NCBI RefSeq assembly: GCF_017744675.1
Contig: NZ_JAGIAV010000008.1
Coordinates: 186,001 to 250,000 of the forward strand
Source: Flavobacterium sp.
GTDB lineage: Bacteria; Bacteroidota; Bacteroidia; Flavobacteriales; Flavobacteriaceae
Reading direction: 5' to 3'
DNA: 64,000 nt
Shown here: in pieces, positions 7,375 to 16,137 of the stretch
Position numbering within the stretch: position 1 is the first letter of the stretch
Layout: the number at the start of each line of letters is the position of its first letter
The notes under the pieces: model-generated
Told to the model about the DNA's origin: nothing
What the model saw: the letters and a program-made list of their open reading frames with translations, nothing else
Database searches by the model: none
Made by a program: the position numbers and the translations under genes

Positions 7375-7908
7375 ATGGCAACTACAAAATGGTCAATTGA
7401 CCCAACTCACTCAGAAATTGGTTTTAAAGTAAAACACATGATGTTTACTAATGTTTCAGGAAAATTTGGAACTTACGATGCAACAGTAACAACAGAAGGA
7501 GATAATTTCGAAAATGCAGACATTCAATTTTCTGCTGATATTGCTTCTATCGATACTGCAAATGCAGACAGAGATGGTCACTTAAGAAGTGGTGATTTCT
7601 TTGACGTAGAAAATCATCCAAAATTAACTTTCAAATCTTCAACTTTCAAAAAAATCGATGATGGAGACTACGAAATTACTGGAGACTTAAACATTAAAGG
7701 TGTTTCTAAAACGGTTAAATTCCCAGTAGAATTTAGCGGAATTATGACTGACCCTTGGGGAAATACTAAAGTTGGTTTAAATATTGAAGGAAAAATTAAT
7801 CGTAAAGACTGGGGCTTAAACTGGAATTCGGCTCTTGAAACTGGCGGAGTGCTTGTTGGTGAAGAAGTTAAATTAAACATCGAAATCCAATTGGCAAAAC
7901 AAGCTTAA
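7375..7908 (+). CDS. YceI family lipid-binding-like protein
   Basis: 177 residues forming one YceI domain, a lipocalin-like barrel that binds isoprenoid chains in studied members. Diagnostic segments are WSIDPTHSEIGFKVKHMM at the N terminus, RDGHLRSGDFFDVENHP near residue 63 and NRKDWGLNWN near 142. There is no signal peptide, so unlike E. coli YceI it is probably cytoplasmic. It shares the promoter palindrome with the pirin gene, which suggests a common stress regulator. Confidence 0.93.
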   Translation: MATTKWSIDPTHSEIGFKVKHMMFTNVSGKFGTYDATVTTEGDNFENADIQFSADIASIDTANADRDGHLRSGDFFDVENHPKLTFKSSTFKKIDDGDYEITGDLNIKGVSKTVKFPVEFSGIMTDPWGNTKVGLNIEGKINRKDWGLNWNSALETGGVLVGEEVKLNIEIQLAKQA

Positions 7909-7940
7909 TCTTTGGTTTAGATTAGATTTAATTGGTTGAC

Positions 7941-7975
7941 AAAAGCTCTGCGTTTACTCGCAGGGCTTTTTTGTT
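7941..7975 (+). terminator. Terminator of the YceI gene
   Basis: AAAGCTCTGCG pairs with CGCAGGGCTTT across a short loop (TTTACT), followed by a T run. Confidence 0.8.
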
Positions 7976-7983
7976 TTTTTTCG

Positions 7984-8143
7984 CCACGAATTCACGAATT
8001 ATTTTTTTTTATTTCACGCAGATTTAAATTGATTTAAGCAGATAAGCATAGATTTTATTTTAATCTGCACAAATCTGTAAAATCTGCGTGAAACCAAAAT
8101 AATAGCCAAAGATTAATTAAAAAATAATTCGTGAATTCGTGGC
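7984..8143. repeat. Nested inverted repeats of two dispersed families
   Basis: Outer arms at 7984-8007 and 8119-8143 (core CCACGAATTCACGAATTATT) are the same family as 254-327. Inside them, TTTCACGCAGATTT at 8012-8025 pairs with 8080-8093, with several AATCTG words between. The outer right arm reaches the stop codon of the AraC gene. The structure probably terminates transcription from both sides. Confidence 0.75.
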
Positions 8144-9006
8144 TATCTAACAGTATTTCTAAATTCTGTTGGTGACATTCCGGTTTGTTTTTTGAAGAAT
8201 CGCGAGAAGTATGAGTAATCTTCGTAGCCGACTTTGAAAGCGACTTCGTTTACTGCCAATTGCTTATCAATCAACATTCTTTTGATTTCGAGAATAACGC
8301 GATCTGTGATTACTTCTGTTGCCGTTTTCTGGAGAATTTCGTTGCAGATTCTATTGAGGTGTTTTAGCGTGATATTTAATTTTTCAGCATAAAATGAAGG
8401 CAATTTTTGGGTTCTGAAATATTGTTCTAAAAGCGATTCGAATGTATTGATTTTGATGTTGTATGAATGTGTTTGATGCGAATACGTTTCGCTGTATTTT
8501 CTAGCAATTTCGATATGAATGCAGTCTAACAAATTCAGCAATTTATCTAATTGATATTTATTGTCTGTACTATTTTCTTGGATCAGCAAATCAAAATAAG
8601 GAAGGATTTTTGGAATTTCATTTTCTTCAAAAACCATTTCTGGCCGATTATGAATGGAATGATAAAAATTATAATCGTTGATCTTTTTTTGTCCGAAATA
8701 CAGATTATACAATTCCTGCGAAAAGATAATGACGAAACCTTCAACATCTTCAGATAAACTCCAATGATGCATTTGTCCAGGTTGCAGCACAAAAAGGCTT
8801 CCTCTTTTGATTCCGAATTGATCAAAATCGATTTCATGCAATCCTGAACCCTTGGTAAAAAAGACCATTAAATAGGAATCATGCCGGTGCGGTTCTTCGA
8901 CAAAACTGTGATTTTTTAAATGTTCTGTAAAAGTGTTAACATAAAAATCGCGATGAATATCGTTACAGCTAAAATTCTGCACACTATAAATGGGATATCT
9001 TTTCAT
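8143..9006 (-). CDS. AraC family transcriptional regulator
   Basis: 287 residues. The N-terminal ~140 form a cupin-like sensing domain (HRHDSYLMVFFTKGSG, LFVLQPGQMHHW). The C-terminal ~100 contain two helix-turn-helix units ending in the AraC signature VGYEDYSYFSRFFKKQTGMSP. The ligand is unknown. The gene stands alone on the minus strand, divergent from the DUF983 gene, so no target is indicated beyond possible control of that spacer. Confidence 0.93.
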   Translation of the reverse strand: MKRYPIYSVQNFSCNDIHRDFYVNTFTEHLKNHSFVEEPHRHDSYLMVFFTKGSGLHEIDFDQFGIKRGSLFVLQPGQMHHWSLSEDVEGFVIIFSQELYNLYFGQKKINDYNFYHSIHNRPEMVFEENEIPKILPYFDLLIQENSTDNKYQLDKLLNLLDCIHIEIARKYSETYSHQTHSYNIKINTFESLLEQYFRTQKLPSFYAEKLNITLKHLNRICNEILQKTATEVITDRVILEIKRMLIDKQLAVNEVAFKVGYEDYSYFSRFFKKQTGMSPTEFRNTVR

Positions 9007-9162
9007 TCACAAAAAATATTTATTGTTTTTCTAATTACAGAATACTTTTGTTCGATTTGGAATTTGGAATTTGGAATTTAGATTTTGAAAATTTAGTCAA
9101 AAATGTCTTTATTATGCTATAATAAGCGAAGATATAAAAAAGACTTTTACAAACCTCTAAAT

Positions 9163-9170
9163 TACCTTTG
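9163..9170 (+). promoter_or_regulatory. Promoter -7 element of the DUF983 gene
   Basis: TACCTTTG is an exact TAnnTTTG match 23 bases before the ATG at 9194. Confidence 0.55.
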
Positions 9171-9193
9171 TATAAACAAAAATCAACAAGATC

Positions 9194-9556
9194 ATGTCAA
9201 GCGCATTAACTCATATTTTAAAAAACGAATGTCCTGTTTGTCATAAAGGAAAAGTTTTTACAGACAAAAATATTTTCTTGAACTTCAGTTTTCCAAAAAT
9301 GAACGAATACTGCAGTCACTGTCATTATAAATTCCAAAAAGAGCCTGGCTATTTCTTTGGCGCCATGTATGTAAATTACGGATTAACAGTAGCACAGGGA
9401 ATTGCAACGTATTGTATTGCACAATATTTTTTCGAAACCAATTTCGATTTAAGAATCCTTCCTATTATTGCTGTTGTGATTACTTTGCTCACTCCTTTTA
9501 ATCTCAGATTTTCAAGATTAGCATGGATTTATATGTTTAAGGGTTATTCGAGCTAA
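9194..9556 (+). CDS. DUF983 family small membrane protein
   Basis: 120 residues. An N-terminal zinc-ribbon-like part (CPVCHKGKVF and YCSHCHYKF, four CxxC cysteines at about residues 13-49) is followed by two transmembrane segments (about 58-80 and 88-107). This is the DUF983 layout, of unknown function and widespread in Bacteroidota and alphaproteobacteria. It precedes fabD by 73 bp, but fabD has its own -7 element. Confidence 0.88.
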   Translation: MSSALTHILKNECPVCHKGKVFTDKNIFLNFSFPKMNEYCSHCHYKFQKEPGYFFGAMYVNYGLTVAQGIATYCIAQYFFETNFDLRILPIIAVVITLLTPFNLRFSRLAWIYMFKGYSS

Positions 9557-9564
9557 AAAAATAG

Positions 9565-9572
9565 TACTTTTG
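9565..9572 (+). promoter_or_regulatory. Promoter -7 element of fabD
   Basis: TACTTTTG is an exact TAnnTTTG match 57 bases before the fabD ATG. Confidence 0.55.
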
Positions 9573-9629
9573 CCTTCCAATTGAAACTAATTTTCAATTT
9601 TAAAAAAAAGTAAAAATTAAATTAGACAA

Positions 9630-10502
9630 ATGAAAGCATACGTATTTCCGGGTCAAGGTGCACAGTTCACAGGAATGGGTAAAGACCTTTATGAAAATTC
9701 GGCTGTTGCCAAAGAATTATTCGAAAAAGCTAATGAAATATTAGGTTTCAGAATTACAGATATTATGTTTGAAGGTACTGCCGAAGAACTAAAAGAAACA
9801 AAAGTAACACAGCCAGCTGTATTCTTACATTCGGTTATTTTAGCTAAAACTTTAGAAGATTTCAAACCGGAAATGGTTGCAGGACACTCTTTAGGGGAAT
9901 TCTCCGCTTTAGTAGCCAACGGAACTTTATCTTTTGAGGACGGTCTTAAATTGGTTTCTCAGCGTGCTTTAGCTATGCAAAAAGCTTGCGAAATCACTCC
10001 ATCTACAATGGCTGCTGTTTTAGGTTTAGCCGATAATGTTGTAGAAGAAGTTTGCGCTTCTATCGATGGTGTTGTGGTTGCTGCCAACTACAACTGCCCA
10101 GGTCAATTGGTAATTTCTGGAGAAACTACTGCTGTTGAAAAAGCTTGTGAGGCAATGAAAGCTGCTGGCGCGAAACGTGCTTTGATTTTACCTGTTGGTG
10201 GTGCTTTTCACTCGCCAATGATGGAACCTGCAAGAGAAGAATTAGCTGCTGCAATTGAGGCAACTACTTTCTCAACTCCAAGTTGTCCAGTATATCAAAA
10301 TGTTACTGCAAATGCAGTTTCTGATGCAAACGAAATTAAAAAGAACTTAATCATTCAATTAACTGCTCCTGTAAAATGGACTCAGTCTGTTCAGCAAATG
10401 ATCGCTGACGGTGCGACTTTGTTTACTGAAGTTGGCCCAGGAAAAGTTTTAACTGGATTGATTAACAAAATCGATAAAGAAGCGGCTACTGCTAATGCTT
10501 AA
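9630..10502 (+). CDS. fabD: Malonyl-CoA:ACP transacylase
   Basis: Transfers malonyl from CoA to acyl carrier protein to feed fatty-acid elongation. Its 290 residues carry PGQGAQ at 7-12, the nucleophile elbow GHSLGE with Ser87, Arg112 for the malonyl carboxylate (SQRALAMQ), and the catalytic His194 in GAFHSPMM. Length is slightly below the E. coli protein. It is isolated from other fab genes. A terminator follows. Confidence 0.97.
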   Translation: MKAYVFPGQGAQFTGMGKDLYENSAVAKELFEKANEILGFRITDIMFEGTAEELKETKVTQPAVFLHSVILAKTLEDFKPEMVAGHSLGEFSALVANGTLSFEDGLKLVSQRALAMQKACEITPSTMAAVLGLADNVVEEVCASIDGVVVAANYNCPGQLVISGETTAVEKACEAMKAAGAKRALILPVGGAFHSPMMEPAREELAAAIEATTFSTPSCPVYQNVTANAVSDANEIKKNLIIQLTAPVKWTQSVQQMIADGATLFTEVGPGKVLTGLINKIDKEAATANA

Positions 10503-10554
10503 TTTTTAAGTGATCCGTATTCAGTTTTGAGTATTCAGTTACTGGCTATACAAA

Positions 10555-10600
10555 TAAAAAAATCCTCATCAACTTTAATTAGTTTATGAGGATTTTGTTT
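10555..10600. terminator. Bidirectional terminator between fabD and the 94-residue protein gene
   Basis: AAAATCCTCAT and ATGAGGATTTT form the stem (with extra pairing AACT/AGTT), with A and T runs on the two sides. It serves the convergent genes on both strands. Confidence 0.85.
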
Positions 10601-10603
10601 TTT

Positions 10604-10888
10604 TTATTTTTTCCAAGGATAACTTTTAATTCTTTTATACATTTCAATTTTAAATTGTTCCGGTGTCAAGCCATTTTCAAACTCATGATCAAAATTATCT
10701 GTCCACCATTCTCTAATTTTTCTAATTGATTCCTTCTTAGCTTCCTCAAGAGTCAAACCTTTTGCAAACTCAGCATCAAAATTAAAAGTTTCGAGATCTA
10801 TACCTTGTCGTCTTGGATTTTGAATTTCATATTCTGTTGCAGGCCCTTCAACCTTATTGATTTTTTTATTTTCTTTATTCGAGTCCAT
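10604..10888 (-). CDS. Small protein with two internal repeats, function unknown
   Basis: 94 residues, not recognised. After a charged, disordered-looking N terminus, residues about 36-62 and 66-92 are two copies of one helical unit: FDAEFAKGLTLEEAKKESI and FDHEFENGLTPEQFKIEMY, each ending in R-(K/I)-(I/K) and a tryptophan. The shared pattern is FD-x-EF-x2-GLT-x-E-x2-K-x-E-x3-(R/K)-I. There is no signal peptide or membrane segment, so it should be cytosolic. The start is ATG 10888, and a terminator follows the gene. Confidence 0.65.
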   Translation of the reverse strand: MDSNKENKKINKVEGPATEYEIQNPRRQGIDLETFNFDAEFAKGLTLEEAKKESIRKIREWWTDNFDHEFENGLTPEQFKIEMYKRIKSYPWKK

Positions 10889-10948
10889 AATTTCTGTGCT
10901 TTCATTCTTACAAATTTACAGAATAAATGAAATCAAAATAAATACTTT

Positions 10949-11854
10949 TTATGAAACTTTCTTTTCCTTCTTTTTATAATTTACAATAAAAACTCCCAGA
11001 ATAATAAGTGTTGTGGCAATTAAAAAATCAATTGTAATGATTTCGTCTAAAAGCAGCCAACCCAAAAAAACTGCAATTATCGTATTTATGTACGACAAAA
11101 TGGAAACCTGAACCGGCGTAACGTGTTTCAGCGCATAATTATAACTGAAAAAAGCAATTACAGATCCAAAAATCGACAAATACAATGCAGCTAAAACACT
11201 TTTAGTGCTCCATAAATTCACATCGATAGTAGGCGAAAAAATAAACGCTAAAACGACTTGGATACACGAAGCCATTGTAAATTGATAAAATAAATTAAGA
11301 ACTATATTTTTAGATTTATTGCCATGAATTTTGGTATAAATTGTTCCGGCTGCCCAAGCTGTAATCGCAAATGCCATAAACATCATTCCAATTCTGTAAT
11401 CAGCATCTAAAAAAGCCCCTAGTCCATCTTTAAATATAAAAACAACTCCCGAAAATCCTATTATAACCCCAACAAACCCTTTTAAACTTGGTTTTTGCAA
11501 TTTAAATAAAATACTCCCGAGAAAAATAAGTATAGGAGACATCGCACTGATTACAGAAGCTAGTCCACTTGGTACAGTCTGTTCGGCAACGGTTGTAAAA
11601 CCATTTGCCACCACAATCATTAAAATAGAAGGAACAAGCTGATGTTTTAGGTTTTCCCAACCAATCCACTTTAATTCTTTTTTGAATAATAAAATGATCA
11701 TCATGATTATTCCTGCCAATCCCTGACGGATAGAGGTTACAAACCAAGGTGGAATCGTTTCTACTGCAACTCTAATTCCTAAAAATGTAGTGCCCCAAAT
11801 AATTCCAACAGCCGCTAAGGCAAATATTAATTTATAATCTAAATCTTTTTTCAT
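10949..11854 (-). CDS. DMT superfamily (EamA) transporter
   Basis: 301 residues with about ten hydrophobic segments in two EamA repeats (residues about 10-140 and 155-290), ending in a lysine-rich cytosolic tail. The start LIFALAAVGIIWGTTFLGIR is typical of EamA exporters of amino acids or metabolites. The substrate cannot be told. It lies downstream of galE, with a hairpin at 11877-11912 between them, so it may be a separate unit. Confidence 0.92.
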   Translation of the reverse strand: MKKDLDYKLIFALAAVGIIWGTTFLGIRVAVETIPPWFVTSIRQGLAGIIMMIILLFKKELKWIGWENLKHQLVPSILMIVVANGFTTVAEQTVPSGLASVISAMSPILIFLGSILFKLQKPSLKGFVGVIIGFSGVVFIFKDGLGAFLDADYRIGMMFMAFAITAWAAGTIYTKIHGNKSKNIVLNLFYQFTMASCIQVVLAFIFSPTIDVNLWSTKSVLAALYLSIFGSVIAFFSYNYALKHVTPVQVSILSYINTIIAVFLGWLLLDEIITIDFLIATTLIILGVFIVNYKKKEKKVS

Positions 11855-11876
11855 AAAAATTAAATGTCATTAAAAG

Positions 11877-11912
11877 AAAAGTCCCAAACTATATTGCTAT
11901 AATCTGGGACCT
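11877..11912 (-). terminator. Terminator after galE
   Basis: GTCCCA pairs with TGGGAC with inner TATA/TATA pairing, and the minus strand continues into TTTTC. It separates galE from the EamA gene. Confidence 0.7.
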
Positions 11913-11937
11913 TCAAAATTTATAATTTTATTAAAAA

Positions 11938-12954
11938 TTACTTATTCCTCACTTTTTGTTCCCATTTCCAAGCACTTGCCATAGCTTCATCCAGACTTAG
12001 TTCAGCCTTCCATCCTAAGACGTTATTTGCCTTATCTGTATTCGCATAAGCTTCAGTAATATCACCTTCACGACGTGGCATCATCTTATAAGGTAGTTTT
12101 TTATCGCTGACTTTTTCAAAACTGTGAATCACTTCAAGAACAGAGCTTCCTTTGCCTGTTCCTAAGTTGAAAGTTTCTACTTTTGCTAAATTCTTTTTGT
12201 TTAATAAACGCTGTAAAGCAATTACGTGAGCTTTTGCTAAGTCTACAACGTGAATATAATCGCGAATTGCAGTTCCATCTGGAGTTGGATAATCGTTTCC
12301 AAAAACAGATAATTCCTGACGCAATCCTACTCCTGTTTGAGTAATAAACGGAACTAAATTTTGAGGAACTCCCAAAGGCAATTCTCCAATTTCTACCGAT
12401 TCGTGTGCTCCAACTGGATTAAAATAACGCAATAAAATTGCACTGATATTGGTAACTTTAGCTGTATCTGTAATGATTTCTTCGCCAATTTGTTTTGTGT
12501 TTCCATAAGGAGACATTGCCGTTTGCACTGGCGCATCTTCAGTAATTGGCATTTTTTCGGCTTGACCGTAAACCGTACATGAAGAACTGAAAATGAAACT
12601 TGCTTCTGGCTTTTGCTGCAATTCCTGTAAAAGATAAATTAAACTGCTAATATTGTTTTCATAATACAACAAAGGTTGCTCAACACTTTCTCCTACTGCT
12701 TTTGAAGCTGCAAAATGAATTACTCCTGTAACGTCACTGTGTTTTTTAAAGAAATCCCGCACTGCTGCTTTTTCTCTTAAATCTAATTTTTCGAATAAAG
12801 GCGTTTTTCCTGTAATTGATGCAATTCCTTTTAAAACATCTTCTGAAGAATTTGAAAGATTATCAATAATCACCACCTCGAAGCCTTCATTTTGCAATTC
12901 GACTACGGTGTGGGATCCGATAAATCCTAAACCTCCTGTTACTAATACTTTCAT
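11938..12954 (-). CDS. galE: UDP-glucose 4-epimerase
   Basis: Interconverts UDP-glucose and UDP-galactose for envelope sugars or galactose use. The 338-residue short-chain dehydrogenase fold has the NAD loop TGGLGFIG at 6-13, the catalytic SSSC region at 123-126, and Tyr150 and Lys154 in SPYGNTK. Length matches E. coli GalE. It is 45 bp downstream of the aminotransferase gene on the same strand, which suggests one operon for surface-sugar precursors. Confidence 0.95.
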   Translation of the reverse strand: MKVLVTGGLGFIGSHTVVELQNEGFEVVIIDNLSNSSEDVLKGIASITGKTPLFEKLDLREKAAVRDFFKKHSDVTGVIHFAASKAVGESVEQPLLYYENNISSLIYLLQELQQKPEASFIFSSSCTVYGQAEKMPITEDAPVQTAMSPYGNTKQIGEEIITDTAKVTNISAILLRYFNPVGAHESVEIGELPLGVPQNLVPFITQTGVGLRQELSVFGNDYPTPDGTAIRDYIHVVDLAKAHVIALQRLLNKKNLAKVETFNLGTGKGSSVLEVIHSFEKVSDKKLPYKMMPRREGDITEAYANTDKANNVLGWKAELSLDEAMASAWKWEQKVRNK

Positions 12955-12999
12955 TTTGCGGTTGTTTGTGGTTATATTTTGGCTAATACTTAGACTTTC

Positions 13000-14130
13000 T
13001 TATTTTAAAAACTCAATTACACTGTCTGTAATATATTTAATTTGCTCGTCATCAAGCTCTGTATGCATTGGCAATGCAATAACTTCTTGAACCAATTGAT
13101 TGGTAATAGGAAATTGCTCTTCTTTGTAACGCGGATCTAAATATGCTTTTTGAGAATGCAACGGAATTGGATAATAAATCGCACATGGAATTCCTTTATC
13201 CAACAAATGCTGCATCAACGCATTTCGATCTGCATCAATAATTCTTAATACATATTGGTGAAAAACGTGATCGTTTTGATTGGCGTCAAAATCAGGAGTT
13301 ATGATTTTTGCATTTCCAGCAAATGCCGCATTATATTTTGTTGCCGCCAAACGACGAGCAGCATTATACTGGTCTAAAAGAGGCAATTTTGCATTTAAAA
13401 CACCTGCTTGAATACTGTCTAAACGCGAATTAACTCCCACAACATCATGATGGTAACGTTCGTACATTCCGTGATTTACAATTCCGCGGATGATGTGCGC
13501 TAAATTATCATCATTTGTAAAAATTGCTCCTCCGTCTCCATAACATCCCAAGTTTTTAGATGGGAAGAAAGAAGTCGCCGCAACGTGGCCAATAGTTCCT
13601 ACTTTAGCTTTTGCTCCAGATTTAGAAATATAATCTGCTCCAATTGCTTGAGCATTATCTTCAATTACATATAAATTGTACTGAGCTGCAATTTCCATAA
13701 TCGCATCCATATTGGCAGCACGTCCAAACAAGTGAACTGGAACAATTGCTTTTGTTTTTGGAGTGATTGCTTTTTTAACAGCATCAATATCGATATTCAT
13801 ATTATGCAAATCAACATCAACTAAAACTGGTGTTAACTGCAATAATGCAATAACCTCAACAGTAGCAGCAAAAGTAAAATCGGCAGTAATAACTTCATCT
13901 CCTGGCTGAAGACCTAATCCCATCATGGCAATCTGCAAAGCATCTGTACCATTTGCGCAAGGAATAACATGTTTTGCTCCTAAATAATCCTCAAGATTTT
14001 TTTGAAACTGATGAACCAAAGGTCCGTTGATATAAGTGTTTGTATCTAAAACTTCTTGAATTGAAGCATCTACAGTAGATTTTATTTTTTCGTATTGACT
14101 TTTTAAGTCAACCATTTGGATTTTTTTCAT
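13000..14130 (-). CDS. DegT/DnrJ/EryC1/StrS family sugar aminotransferase
   Basis: 376 residues of the PLP-dependent nucleotide-sugar aminotransferase family. The PLP lysine is Lys192 in SFFPSKNLGCYGDGGA, the acidic pair EDNAQA is at 157-162 and the CANGTDAL loop is at 58-65. Such enzymes make amino-sugars for O-antigen, capsule or glycoprotein glycans. It shares an operon with galE. A complete promoter (TTG at 14221-14219, 19-bp gap, TATTTTTG at 14199-14192 on the minus strand) lies upstream. The exact sugar product is not determinable. Confidence 0.93.
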   Translation of the reverse strand: MKKIQMVDLKSQYEKIKSTVDASIQEVLDTNTYINGPLVHQFQKNLEDYLGAKHVIPCANGTDALQIAMMGLGLQPGDEVITADFTFAATVEVIALLQLTPVLVDVDLHNMNIDIDAVKKAITPKTKAIVPVHLFGRAANMDAIMEIAAQYNLYVIEDNAQAIGADYISKSGAKAKVGTIGHVAATSFFPSKNLGCYGDGGAIFTNDDNLAHIIRGIVNHGMYERYHHDVVGVNSRLDSIQAGVLNAKLPLLDQYNAARRLAATKYNAAFAGNAKIITPDFDANQNDHVFHQYVLRIIDADRNALMQHLLDKGIPCAIYYPIPLHSQKAYLDPRYKEEQFPITNQLVQEVIALPMHTELDDEQIKYITDSVIEFLK

Positions 14131-14191
14131 TTTTGAATCTATTTAAAAATTAAAGACACTGTTTTTAGACAGAAATCTCTAAAAGGAGGAA

Positions 14192-14221
14192 CAAAAATAG
14201 TTATTAATCCCTTCAAACCAA
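14192..14221 (-). promoter_or_regulatory. Promoter of the aminotransferase-galE operon
   Basis: On the minus strand, TTG (14221-14219), 19 bases, then TATTTTTG (14199-14192), a full Bacteroidota -33/-7 pair about 62 bases before the start codon. Confidence 0.65.
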
Positions 14222-14266
14222 TGAAAATAGTTCAAAGAAATGTAATTTAGCTGCAAAAAAAATTAC

Positions 14267-15496
14267 ATGCTTTTTTTATACAACTTAGCCATACATATCG
14301 CAGGATTTTTCTTAAGAATCATAGCCTTGTTTAGTCCGAAAATTAAGCTTTTTGTAGAAGGCCGAAAAAGTGTTTTTAACACACTACAAGAAAAAATAAA
14401 GCCTCTAGACAAAACAATCTGGTTTCATTCTGCTTCATTAGGCGAATATGAACAAGGACTTCCCGTTATAGAAAAAATTAAAGAAAAATATCCTTCTCAT
14501 AAAATTATTGTAACTTTTTTTTCACCTTCTGGATACGAAGTTCGCAAAAACAACACAGTAGCCGACGTGACGATTTACCTGCCTTTGGACACAAAAAGCA
14601 ATGCAAAGAAGTTTATCCAATTAGTTCACCCAGAACAAGCATTCTTTATTAAATATGAATTTTGGTTGAATTATTTAAAAGAACTTGAAAACCACCAAAT
14701 ACCAACTTATCTGATTTCTGGAATCTTCAGAGACAATCAAATGTTTTTTAAATGGTATGGCGGATTTTATAGAAAAGCGCTAAACGCTTTTACCTATTTC
14801 TTTCTTCAAAACGAAAAATCGAAAGAAAAAATAGAAAGCCTTGGCTTTAAAAATGCCATTGTTTCTGGCGATACCCGTTTTGACCGTGTAAATGCCATTT
14901 TAGAAAGAGACAATCAATTGGACTATATTGAAAATTTCAAAAACAATCAGCCAACAATTGTTGTTGGAAGCTCTTGGCCAAAAGATGAAGCCTTAATAGC
15001 AGAATACATCAATCAGGCTCCCGAAAATGTAAAATTCATCATCGCTCCACACAATATTAAACCGGATCAGATTTCAGATCTACAGTCGAAAATTACAAAA
15101 TCGACCGTTTTATTTTCAGAAAAAGACACCAAAGACCTTTCTACTTATAGTGTTTTTATAATTGACACCATCGGAATCTTGACTAAAATTTACAGTTATG
15201 GAACGATAGCCTACGTAGGTGGCGGATTTGGAACCCCAGGAATACACAATATTCTAGAACCAGCCACTTTTGGAATTCCAATCGTAATTGGCCCAAACTA
15301 TTCAAATTTTGCTGAAGCAATTGATTTAGTTGAAATTGGCGGCTGTATGCCAATAACAACTATCGCAGAATTAAAAGACGTTTTAGATCGATTATTAAAC
15401 GACAAAGACTTCCTAGAAGAAAAAAGCGAAATCTGCAGAAAATTTATTCAAGATAACAAAGGCGCTACTGAAACCATTATACAACTTATTCCATGA
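14267..15496 (+). CDS. waaA: 3-deoxy-D-manno-octulosonic acid transferase
   Basis: Adds Kdo to lipid A precursor at the inner membrane, starting the LPS core. The 409-residue protein has an N-terminal membrane anchor (LAIHIAGFFLRIIALF), the catalytic base Glu60 in HSASLGEYEQG, and the C-terminal CMP-Kdo binding region (YVGGGFGTPGIHNILEP, FGIPIVIGPNY). Length agrees with the family. It is divergent from the aminotransferase-galE operon, in keeping with an envelope-sugar neighbourhood. Confidence 0.95.
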   Translation: MLFLYNLAIHIAGFFLRIIALFSPKIKLFVEGRKSVFNTLQEKIKPLDKTIWFHSASLGEYEQGLPVIEKIKEKYPSHKIIVTFFSPSGYEVRKNNTVADVTIYLPLDTKSNAKKFIQLVHPEQAFFIKYEFWLNYLKELENHQIPTYLISGIFRDNQMFFKWYGGFYRKALNAFTYFFLQNEKSKEKIESLGFKNAIVSGDTRFDRVNAILERDNQLDYIENFKNNQPTIVVGSSWPKDEALIAEYINQAPENVKFIIAPHNIKPDQISDLQSKITKSTVLFSEKDTKDLSTYSVFIIDTIGILTKIYSYGTIAYVGGGFGTPGIHNILEPATFGIPIVIGPNYSNFAEAIDLVEIGGCMPITTIAELKDVLDRLLNDKDFLEEKSEICRKFIQDNKGATETIIQLIP

Positions 15497-15834
15497 CCTT
15501 TGGACCGATTTAAAAGTGTTAAAATTAAAAAAGGAATACAAATAAGCTCATTTTTATCTTAGAGCGATCTAAATAAATAGTCTTAAAAAACAAAATAAAC
15601 CACAAGTAAGAGAATTAAAACAGGCTACTTTTATAAAGATTTTTTAATGAAAAATTATTTACACAATAAATTAGATAATTTAAGAAAAATTTATATTTTT
15701 GGCATATTCTTTGATAAATAAGATAAACGTGAGTAAGGAAAATATTTTAAAAAAAAAGTGAAAAAATATTTTACATATTAAAAAATTTATATCTTTGCCA
15801 CGAATTAATAATTAACCTTTTATAATAAAGTAAG
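15497..15834. other. 338-bp AT-rich gap with two candidate promoters, no gene seen
   Basis: Very AT-rich with no reading frame of interest. An exact -7 word TATTTTTG lies at 15694-15701 and another, TATCTTTG, at 15790-15797. The first has no -33 partner and no gene within 130 bases, so it could drive a longer leader or a small RNA. Nothing else is seen. Confidence 0.5.
15790..15797 (+). promoter_or_regulatory. Promoter -7 element of the heptad-repeat lipoprotein gene
   Basis: TATCTTTG is an exact TAnnTTTG match 37 bases before the ATG at 15835. Confidence 0.65.
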
Positions 15835-16050
15835 ATGAAAAAAGTATTTTTAAGTTTAGCTGTTGTTGCTGTATTAACTGTTGTATCTTGTAAAAAAGCT
15901 GACGCTGCTGCTGAAGCTCCTGCTGTAGATTCTACTGCTGTTGCTGTTGATTCAGCTGCTGCTGTTGTTGATTCTGCTGCTGCAACTGTTGATTCTGCTG
16001 CTGCTAAAGTTGACTCTGCTGCTGCTAAAGTAGAAGAAGTAAAAAAATAA
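15835..16050 (+). CDS. Small lipoprotein with five tandem seven-residue repeats
   Basis: 71 residues. The signal peptide ends in the lipobox VVSC, making Cys19 the lipidated N terminus. Residues 31-65 are five heptads of the form VDS(T/A)A(V/A)x (VDSTAVA, VDSAAAV, VDSAAAT, VDSAAAK, VDSAAAK), then VEEVKK. The heptad spacing with Val/Ala positions fits a thin amphipathic or coiled-coil helix, and the C terminus is lysine-rich. This recalls Braun-type lipoproteins, but homology cannot be claimed. It has a good promoter and a strong terminator, so it is a single-gene unit and perhaps abundant. Function unknown. Confidence 0.8.
   Translation: MKKVFLSLAVVAVLTVVSCKKADAAAEAPAVDSTAVAVDSAAAVVDSAAATVDSAAAKVDSAAAKVEEVKK
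15925..16029 (+). repeat. Five tandem 21-bp coding repeats
   Basis: In-frame repeats encoding VDSAAAx. The later units are nearly identical in DNA (GTTGATTCTGCTGCTGC type), so copy number could vary by slippage. Confidence 0.8.
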
Positions 16051-16075
16051 TTAGAACCTAAGTTCTAACGATTTT

Positions 16076-16102
16076 AAAACCATCTTTTAGATGGTTTTTT
16101 TT
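16076..16102 (+). terminator. Terminator of the heptad lipoprotein gene
   Basis: AAAACCATCT and AGATGGTTTT form the stem, with a TTT loop region and a T run after it. Confidence 0.85.
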
Positions 16103-16137
16103 ATGATTAATTTTTCGATTAATCAACACCATAAAAT

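Noticed and set aside
15925..16029. Tandem 21-bp repeats as a possible CRISPR-like array
   Set aside because: The units are in-frame codon repeats with no spacers, inside a lipoprotein gene with promoter and terminator.
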